DNA from: Byssothecium circinans
Taxonomy: Eukaryota; Ascomycota; Dothideomycetes; Pleosporales; Massarinaceae
Reading direction: 5' to 3'
Assembly (NCBI GenBank): GCA_010015675.1
Contig: ML976998.1
Coordinates: forward strand, 580,963-644,962
DNA: 64,000 nt
The notes beneath the pieces were generated by a model, which saw only the letters and a program-made list of their open reading frames with translations, made no database searches and had not been told where the DNA came from. Made by a program: the position numbers and the translations under genes. This document shows positions 57,283-64,000 of this stretch, in pieces (position 1 is the stretch's first letter; each line of letters begins with the position of its first letter).

Positions 57283-60182
57283 ATGTTGTTTCGTAATCTC
57301 GCCTGCGCCGCTGGGCTACTTGCGAGCAATATCGCTGCTCTCAAGCTCACACCTATCTTGGATCCTTCCGAATGGATCCCGGAAACCTCCTCCAAGCGGG
57401 AGCTGGTGAGCTTCACAGGCAGCCTCGATCTCCAGGACTTTGAGAGCTTCTATTGGGGTGCTCCTTGTAGGTCAATATTGATCCTCTGATTGATCACTAC
57501 TGATGTTGAGTAGCGGGAAACAAGCTTATCTACGCCAATCTCACGGTCTACTTCCCCGAACAGTACCGGTCTATCATTTCCATGGAAAAGTTCGCCGGCA
57601 AGCTCAAATCTGTCAACTGCGCCGATGATATGATGCTTGAATTTATCGATGATGCTACATTCGAGTACGCGAAAGGTGTCTGGAATTGGGTAAACTCCGC
57701 TGTCAATAACACCTTCATCATGGTCACCAACTATGAAGGGTGTGCGGACGATATGGAGCGCCTACCTTTTGAGGTCTCAAACATCAGATACGACGAAGAA
57801 GCCAACAAAGCCTATCTCACTGCCGATCAGAAGGAATGGGAAGAAATCGCACATTCATACACTCTCAATGTCGGCCACGAAGAGTTGACTCCTAAGCATA
57901 GGATGATGATGGAGAGAGACCTCATGCCTAGGGCTGGCGATTTTCAAATCTCTCTGGCGAGCAGCTATGACAAGAACCTGTTCTCTACTACTGTCGGTGA
58001 CTGGACGACCAGCGTCGATGCTGTTATTCGGACCGCTGGTAGCCTGGACGTTGACTTTGACGTAGATGTCTCGTGGCTCTCTCTCAAGTCTGCATCAATG
58101 ACTGTTCAGCCCAAGGATGTCGCTGCTTCTATCCAACTCGCACTCTCTGAGTCCGGCACCCTTGGCAAGGCGTACAACTGGAAGAAGACCATCGTATCCA
58201 TTCCGATTCAGGGTATTGAGATTGCCAAGGTTGTTAAGATCGGTGCCTTCCTCGATGTCGATGTAGGCTTTACAATGGATAAGTGGAGCGGGACTGCCGT
58301 TGCTAACTTTGGGGCTCGAGCCGCTCTATCGAATTCTGCTATCGTCAAGGTCGATCTCGTCAACTCGAAGAACAATAAGTTCTCTGGATGGACGCCTACA
58401 TTCACACCCATCCCACTTACCTTGAGCGCGAAGATTGAAGGCTCGGCGAAGGTATATGCTGAGCCTAACGTGAAGCTTGAAGCATCTGCCCTTGGTAAGG
58501 CTCATCTCACTGATCCGAAGCGCTGAGGCTGACTCAATGATAGGCAAGGGTTGGAATGTTGGGCTCAACCTCCAGATGCCATACATTCAAGCTGACTTCG
58601 CGGCTATGGCTGCCTCTAATGGTGTGTGCGATTCTAAGAAGACGCTTGGTGTTGACATCGACGCCAGAGTTGGCGTCGAGCTTCATGCCCAGGCAGCCAC
58701 CAAAGGCAATGAAGCTAACCCCTTCTGGTCTCAGCAGCTTTACGTGGGTATCCCTCTTCGCAATCATCCTATCCACTCTGCTGACAATTGAACCAGTCCC
58801 AAGAGTGGCCTCTCTTCGACAAATGTCTCGCTTTCGGGCCCGAAAACGCTCAGTCTGGCGAAGTCGCAGACCCCAACCCTCCCGTCTCCAAGACAAAGTC
58901 CTCTGCCACATCTAAAGCAACGGATAACTCCTCTACCGAGAAACCTGAGTCTACTTCAAAATCGGCTACAACTACAAACAAGCCTAGTACTACTGCATCG
59001 AAGCCTTCTTCCACCAACAAGCCCTCTGTCTCAAATACTAGCTCAGATGAGCCCAAGCCTACGGGATCCTCGTCAACAAAGAAACCTTCATCGACATCAA
59101 AGGCTGACACCGAAAAGCCTACAGCTACTAGGTCAGACTCGGACACTTCGAAGAAACCATCTGCTACTGGAAGCGCTGCGACGAGTTCTCATGCGACGGC
59201 AAGCTCCCACGCGACAAGTGGAACCGGAAAGCCTAATACACCGAGCGGTTCGGAGACATCAAAGAAGCCATCAGTAACCGGTACTGTGACTGGAACTTTC
59301 GCTACCAGCTCGCAACCATCGAACTCCGGCTCTAGCGGTACGGTGAAACCATCCGGCACCGGCCCTGGTAACGGCAACGGAAACGGAAACGGAAATGGCA
59401 ATGAGCCTGATCCCACAAAGACTGTCAAGCCGACTACTGGAACGAACGGCTACTCTACCGCGTCTTCGAAGCCTTCTTCATCCTCAGTCAAGCCTTCAGG
59501 AAGTAGCACCAAGGCACCCTCAAGCAGCAGCACAGCCGCGCATTACTCTACCAAAGCCCCGTCATCGTACCATAGCTCTTCTTCAGCGAAGCCTTCGTCC
59601 TCATCGTCATCCAACTCAGATACGATCTACAAGGCAGGTACTTCAAACGTGAAGCCTACGTCGGGAAGTGCAAGCACATCATATACGTCAAGTTCTAAGG
59701 TGCCCTCACAAGCGTATAGTAGTGCGCCTGTGTACTCTACTGCGCGTCCTTCTAGCAGTAATCCAGGGTACTCTACAAAGAGCAGCAGTAGCCGCCCCGT
59801 CTACTCGACCGCGCGTCCTTCCGGTAGCAAGAGTAGCAGCCACCCTGTTTATCCTGCGACTTCCTCTTCGAAGATTCCTTCAGCCAGCGCGAGCACATCA
59901 TGCACATCGTCCACCAAGGTGGCACCGAGCAGCAGCCATCCCACATACTCTACTAAAGCACCTTCGAGCAGCAAAGCGCCTTCGTCCAGTCACTCTGTAT
60001 ATTCGACCGCCCGTCCGAGTAGCAGCAAGGCGCCATCATCAAGCCATCCTGTCTATTCGACCAAAGCTCCGTCGAGCCTAAGCACGGTGTACAAGGTACC
60101 GAGTGTGACGAAGCCACCATCCTCTACGTCGCACAAGCCTAGCACGTCACGCACTTCTTCCTCGACCACTAGGAAGTACTAA
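57283..60182 (+). CDS. Large secreted Ser/Thr-rich protein, unknown
   Basis: Predicted 916-residue extracellular protein. Exons 57283-57466, 57514-58494, 58544-58743 and 58797-60182. It begins with a signal peptide (MLFRNLACAAGLLASNIAAL). The globular part (residues ~25-460) has FTGSLDLQDFESFYWGAPSG, NCADDMMLEFIDDATFEYAK and a beta-rich half (VVKIGAFLDVDVGFTMD), and ends QEWPLFDKCLAF. This resembles two linked fungal domains of unknown function (DUF7029/DUF7223, from memory and not certain). The last ~440 residues are almost all Ser, Thr, Pro and Lys, with repeats such as SSHPVYSTKAPSS, expected to be heavily O-mannosylated. There is no C-terminal hydrophobic tail, so no GPI anchor. All three introns are consensus and in phase. 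Confidence 0.82.
59340..60165 (+). repeat. Ser/Thr/Pro/Lys low-complexity repeats
   Basis: A GGAAAC-type hexamer run (about 59368-59400) encodes Gly-Asn repeats. Downstream, imperfect ~39-60-bp units encode variants of SSHPVYSTARPSSSKAP. Confidence 0.7.
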
Positions 60183-60560
60183 GGCAGTAGTGACATTGCG
60201 AATGACGCAGGTAGATGAGCAGGTACGGCTTCGCAAAGTATGGCTATATTTGGGATGGTGGGTGTAAGCTCAGGCATTGGCGACTGTATTGGGGATATTG
60301 GACTTCACATTTGGTCGCCCAACAGGGATCGGTAAATTTCCTGGTTCAAGAGATGGTGATCTAATAGGGTTTGGAATCATGCGTACATTACTTATCTTAC
60401 TTATTTTCGCCCCACTTCTCTAATCCTACCTGGGCAACCACAAAGGTGGGCAAGCTGAAGTTAATATATAACACCTCAATCCATCTCATCATCATACTCG
60501 CACTCCATTCACCAATTGAACAAATCCACCATGGTACTCTTCCTTCTCTCAAGGATGTTA
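60183..60560. other. Short intergenic stretch, no gene seen
   Basis: Contains the 3' end of the secreted protein gene. Nothing else supported. Confidence 0.4.
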
Positions 60561-60569
60561 TCACACCCA

Positions 60570-61489
60570 GCCATCATCGCAGCAATACACTTCTCACCCA
60601 GAAGGTGGACATAAACCACTCAATCTTCGCCCACACCACTCCAAACGACCCTATCGCCCTACAAACGCCTCCAACGTCCTCCTCGCAACAATACAATACG
60701 CCACCCACTCGATCCCCCTCCCAAACACTACAGCCCCGTACCTCGACCCCATAAGTGCTAAAGTAGGGAGCACCGCGCCGCAACTCCCCAAGAATGCACC
60801 CAACTCGGTCCAAACATAGAACCAGCTTAACGCGCCCTTCTTCCGCAAAGGAAGCAACCTACCAACCGTCATCTCCTCCCCCGGCGCCAGCTCAAACGCA
60901 ACCATGTCCACGACTCTGCTCTCCGAACTCGCCTCCCAAGGCTACACGGTCTAGCTCTCGACCACCTAGGAGAAATCCGCTACCTCCAGCTCTCCTATGG
61001 TTCCCCCCAGCGGCGTCTACGGCATCGATATCAAAGCACCGTAGAACAAGACGTTCCTAACTGCAGTATACAAACTGCGCATCTCCGACACCCTAGCCGT
61101 GATAGACTCTCCGTTCCCCGCCTACGTGCGCGCTATCAACGCAGCCTGGAAGACAACACACTACCTTATGGTCGGGCACTCGCTCGGCGGGTACCGCGGC
61201 CGCAGGAGCCCTGGCGGTAGAAGAGAAGATCTGAGGCGGCGTGAATCTCGACGGTAGATTCTACGACCCGCTGCCCGACGCGAAACGCCCCTTCCTTCTG
61301 ATGGCGGGAAATGAACATACGACCGACATCGACGCGACGTGGACGCCGTTCTCGCAACTGCAGATTGGGTGGTGGGAATGGGTTAATGTTACTAGCTCGT
61401 CGCATGATTACTTCTGTGATGTCGGGGACTGGGTTGATTTGCTGGGGTTGAGCAATCAGACGGTTAGGCTGAATTTAGGGGGTGTTTAG
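60570..61489 (+). pseudogene. Broken secreted alpha/beta-hydrolase (PAF-acetylhydrolase/lipase-like)
   Basis: Protein-like pieces of one hydrolase lie in order but in different frames. The first is RPTNASNVLLATIQYATHSI followed by PLPNTTAPYLDPISAKVGST. Then come TTLLSELASQGYTV with TAG at 60952, DHLGEIRYLQLSYGSP in the next frame, and the nucleophile elbow VGHSLGG near 61170-61190. A one-base shift follows (GTAAAGALAVEEKI), TGA at 61232, and a long intact end (GVNLDGRFYDPLPDAKRPFL to LNLGGV, stop at 61487). At least two stops and two frameshifts make a working enzyme unlikely. The conserved His region may be SSSHDYF. Family placement rests on GHSLGG and the order of blocks. It borders AT-rich repeat DNA. 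Confidence 0.65.
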
Positions 61490-62116
61490 GGGAGCATTTA
61501 GGGGCTGAAGGTGGGTTTTGTTCTGCGCAGGTGGATTTTGGGGGGTTTTCGAGTTTGTACTAGAGAGGATAGGAGAGAGTAGGTTGGAGGAGGTGATGCG
61601 GTGGAATGGTAGTTCGAAAGGCTGGGGGAAAGTAAGATAAGGGTTACATAGGAGGTTTCCGCTTGCGCAAGTTAATGTTCTAGAGCATTAATTTAAGTAC
61701 TTCCCTTGATGGTTGTTATTAGCGGCCCGGCCTGACACGTTTGAGGGCAGAGCTGTTAACTTTATTGTATAATTCTGAAAGAACCCCTTCCTACCACGCT
61801 GAAGAACCATGCTCGCCATAAAATGTGTAAAGACGATATTCCCTATACATATATTGTGAGTAGAGTACAAGCACAGAAGACGCCTGGCCGCTGATGGTTT
61901 GCGATTATAGCACGGGACCCGTATCTTATTCCTATACCTACCTACAGTTCTCAAACATAAGAAAGAAGCAAGAGGGAAACGGTCTTAAATCAAGAGGTCA
62001 GCAATAGCGTAGCGAAGCTAGTCTGGTTTCCCGTAATGCTAAAGATGCCCTAGCACCGAAACTGACAAGACTAGACCCACACCCAACCTACAGACCGCAA
62101 AAAAAACCCGCAAAAA
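61490..62116. other. Transition into AT-rich DNA
   Basis: No gene supported. Base composition falls toward AT-rich from about 61680, with normal-looking patches near 61980-62100. Confidence 0.45.
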
Positions 62117-62234
62117 TATACGGCAGCAGGTATTCCCTCGTGGTCACCCACTAGAGTACTAGTCCGCTAGTATCATGCTTATATATAGCTAAGTAGATAG
62201 GAAGCCTAGTTTTTATTATATTACTAACGTATTC
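62117..62234 (-). pseudogene. Mutated 5S rRNA gene relic
   Basis: Read on the minus strand this aligns without gaps to the fungal 5S rRNA as I remember it. GGCTTCC, TAAGC and the exact 12-mer GTGGGTGACCAC are kept at the right spacing, and the 3' end CTGCCGTATA is followed by a T-run (62112-62116), the Pol III terminator. Differences are mostly C-to-T and G-to-A (for example CGTCCGCTCAGC has become TATCTACTTAGC), as expected from RIP. The 5' third is the most altered. Very unlikely to give a working 5S rRNA. Confidence 0.72.
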
Positions 62235-62357
62235 CACCATCGAGCCGGCCAAACCATCGAGCCGGCCACTTTTGCTTGGCAAGGAAAATCAAACCGTATT
62301 ATCTTAATAACAAAGCTAAACCTTAATATTTTCTTTTAAAATTTAAACCTAGATAGA
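62225..62357 (+). repeat. 131-bp repeat unit, copy A
   Basis: Begins AACGTATTCCACCATCGAGC. It holds two tandem copies of the 17-mer CCATCGAGCCGGCCAAA, then CACTTTTGCTTGGCAAGG and an AT-rich tail. It abuts the 5' end of the 5S relic. Confidence 0.75.
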
Positions 62358-62524
62358 CATATATATATTCTAATAGCTATTAAATTTTTATAGCCTTAGC
62401 TTATGTAATAAAATAGTTATTAACCTATAAAGTATTTGCAGCTAAAACCTACCTTATACTATAGATTAATAGCTAAACGTTAGTAATATACTATATAACT
62501 TTTAGAACTTACTTATTAGTATAT

Positions 62525-63097
62525 TAGTTAGTAGCTATTAAGTTATTATAGCATGCAGCCTAGATTTAATACTATAATAGTAGGTATAAGGTAGGGGGTA
62601 AAAAAAAATAGAAAACCTTTTAAATAAAGTTATATATATTAGATACCTCTACTTTCTTCTTAGGAGGAAGATAGTATAAACTAAATAAAGCTATATATAA
62701 AGTTTAAAGTAAGTAAATACCTCTAAAACTAAAAGATCTAGCTTAGGAAGTATAGATTTTTAGAAAATTTAGACACTGCCTTATTATAAAGCTTATATAA
62801 GCTAATCTTTTATAGCTAACTATTTATATTACTATTATATATATATATAAAGTTTATTAAAAGAAAGGAAGTAAGAATATCTAGCTAGATACAATATTTA
62901 ATTATAGTTTTCTAATTTTAGGAATCTCTACCCTCTCTACGCTAATTCTCTAATAGGTCTAGGCTGCACGCTATAATTTTAGTGCTAATAGGTGTATTAT
63001 ATATATATAAACTAGCTCTAAAGTTATTATAGCTTATTTAGCTAGTTTAGTAGGTATTTATACGCTATATACTAAAAGTAGCCTAGTATTCTCTATA
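62525..63097 (+). repeat. Left arm of a long inverted repeat
   Basis: Matches the reverse complement of 63430-64000 along its whole length. Shared landmarks are GGTCTAGGCTGCACGC, GCTAATTCTCTAATAGG, and CACTGCCTTATTATAA. Very AT-rich, no coding content. Confidence 0.8.
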
Positions 63098-63227
63098 ACG
63101 TATTCCACCATCGAGCCGGCCAAACCATCGAGCCGGCTACTTTTGCTTGGCAGGAAAATCAAACTGTATTATCTTAATAACAATTTTAATATAAGAGCTA
63201 TTAAGCTGAAAATTTAAATACAGATAT
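63097..63227 (+). repeat. 131-bp repeat unit, copy B
   Basis: Nearly identical to copy A over its first ~85 bases, with GGCC to GGCT and one deleted A, then an AT-rich tail ending CAGATATA. Immediately followed by copy C. Confidence 0.8.
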
Positions 63228-63358
63228 AACGTATTCCACCACTAAGACGGCCAAACCACCGAGACGGCCACTTTTGCTTAGCAAGGAAAATCAAACTGTA
63301 TTATCTTAATAACAATTTAAATATAAGAGCTATGAAGCTGAAATTTTAAATACAGATA
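63228..63358 (+). repeat. 131-bp repeat unit, copy C
   Basis: Tandem to copy B with a period of 131 bp. Its paired 17-mers are altered (CCACTAAGACGGCC and CCACCGAGACGGCC), but the tail matches B almost exactly. Confidence 0.8.
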
Positions 63359-63429
63359 TATATAAGATAGAAAAAAAGGATTATAAAAAAATATTCTAGG
63401 ATTTCTAATAGCTTAGTAAGCTATATAGG

Positions 63430-64000
63430 TATAGAGAATACTAGGTTACTTTTAGTATATAGCGTATAAATACCTACTAAACTAGCTAAATAAACTATAA
63501 TAACTTTAGAGCTAGTTTATATATAGATAATACACCTATTAGCACTAAAATTATAGCGTGCAGCCTAGACCTATTAGAGAATTAGCGTAGAGAGGGTAGA
63601 GATTCCTAAAATTAGAAAAATATAATTAAATATTTTATCTAGCTAGATATTCTTACTTTCTCTCTTTTAATAAACTTTATATATATATATAAAAGTAATA
63701 TAAATAGTTAGCTGCTAGAAAATAGCTTATATAAGCTATATTATAAGGCAGTGTACGTATTTTATAAAAACCTCTACTTCCTAAGCTAGATCTTCAGTTT
63801 TAGAGGTAATTACTTACTTTAAACTTATATATAGCTTTATTTAGTATATAATATCCTCCTGCTAAGAAGAAAGTATAGCTTTCTAATATATATAAGTTTA
63901 TTTAAAAGGTTTTCTAATTTTTTATACCCTATACCTTCTACCTACTATAATAGCGTTAAATCTAGGCTGCACGCTATAATAACTTAATAGCTACTAACTA
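63430..64000 (-). repeat. Right arm of a long inverted repeat (cut by window end)
   Basis: Reverse-complement partner of 62525-63097, separated from it by about 332 bp that hold repeat copies B and C. Similarity still holds at base 64000, so the arm continues outside the window. Confidence 0.8.

Noticed and set aside
62117..62234. Working 5S rRNA gene
   Set aside because: Too many changes in stems and the 5' third compared with the fungal consensus I remember; called a relic.
62225..63358. CRISPR-like array
   Set aside because: Repeats are 131 bp with GC-rich direct 17-mers and no unique spacers, in a fungal genome.

Overview
This window is nuclear DNA of a filamentous ascomycete fungus, most likely a dothideomycete (class level is an inference). 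Protein-coding genes are split by short introns (mostly 46-80 nt) with GTRNGT donors and CTAAC/CTGAC-like branch points. Several gene families are typical of filamentous fungi (Pth11/rhodopsin-type membrane protein, S1/P1 nuclease, bZIP with an ADRRRTQIRLAQRAYR basic region). The right end passes into very AT-rich repeat DNA that looks damaged by repeat-induced point mutation (RIP). I rebuilt splice sites by hand; nearly every gene model joins into one uninterrupted frame, with start, splice and stop positions read from the bases.

Region by region: 0.7-6.1 kb RPB1, the largest Pol II subunit, with its full heptad tail. 7.7-9.3 kb GCN5 (minus), divergent from OST5 (9.5-9.9 kb). 10.2-11.3 kb RAD1 checkpoint clamp subunit. 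12.3-14.0 kb TOA1, large TFIIA subunit (minus). 14.6-17.0 kb bZIP factor (minus). 18.3-19.7 kb F-box-like orphan (minus) with a tRNA-derived SINE just upstream, bounded by 12-bp target-site duplications. 20.3-24.9 kb a 1446-residue sterol glucosyltransferase-like protein with a C-terminal array of ubiquitin-interacting-motif-like helices (minus). 25.6-26.1 kb small possible mitochondrial protein. 26.9-28.1 kb S1/P1 nuclease. 29.1-33.6 kb NUP2-type FG nucleoporin (minus). 34 kb orphan coding segment. 36.9-38.1 kb basic low-complexity protein. 39.3-41.2 kb D-lactate dehydrogenase. 41.9-43.3 kb rhodopsin-domain membrane protein. 44.0-45.4 kb two-module VOC/extradiol dioxygenase-like protein. 45.8-47.7 kb NPR2 (minus). 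48.6-51.1 kb unknown protein with Cys/Trp helical repeats (minus). 54.2-56.0 kb TPR/F-box/LRR protein Dia2/Pof3 (minus). 57.3-60.2 kb large secreted Ser/Thr-rich protein. 60.6-61.5 kb broken alpha/beta-hydrolase gene. 62-64 kb AT-rich repeats holding a mutated 5S rRNA relic, three copies of a ~131-bp repeat and a ~570-bp-arm palindrome that runs off the window.

The left half is rich in transcription and chromatin housekeeping genes (RPB1, GCN5, TOA1, a bZIP factor) plus genome-integrity and nuclear transport genes (RAD1, NUP2, Dia2/Pof3). There is no operon logic; closeness here means shared promoters at most (GCN5/OST5). The right end changes sharply to decayed, repeat-rich DNA next to fast-evolving secreted genes, as at the edge of a gene-poor compartment. 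The most interesting items are the intact-looking SINE, the ubiquitin-binding-like tail on the sterol glucosyltransferase, and the palindrome/5S/131-bp repeat complex.
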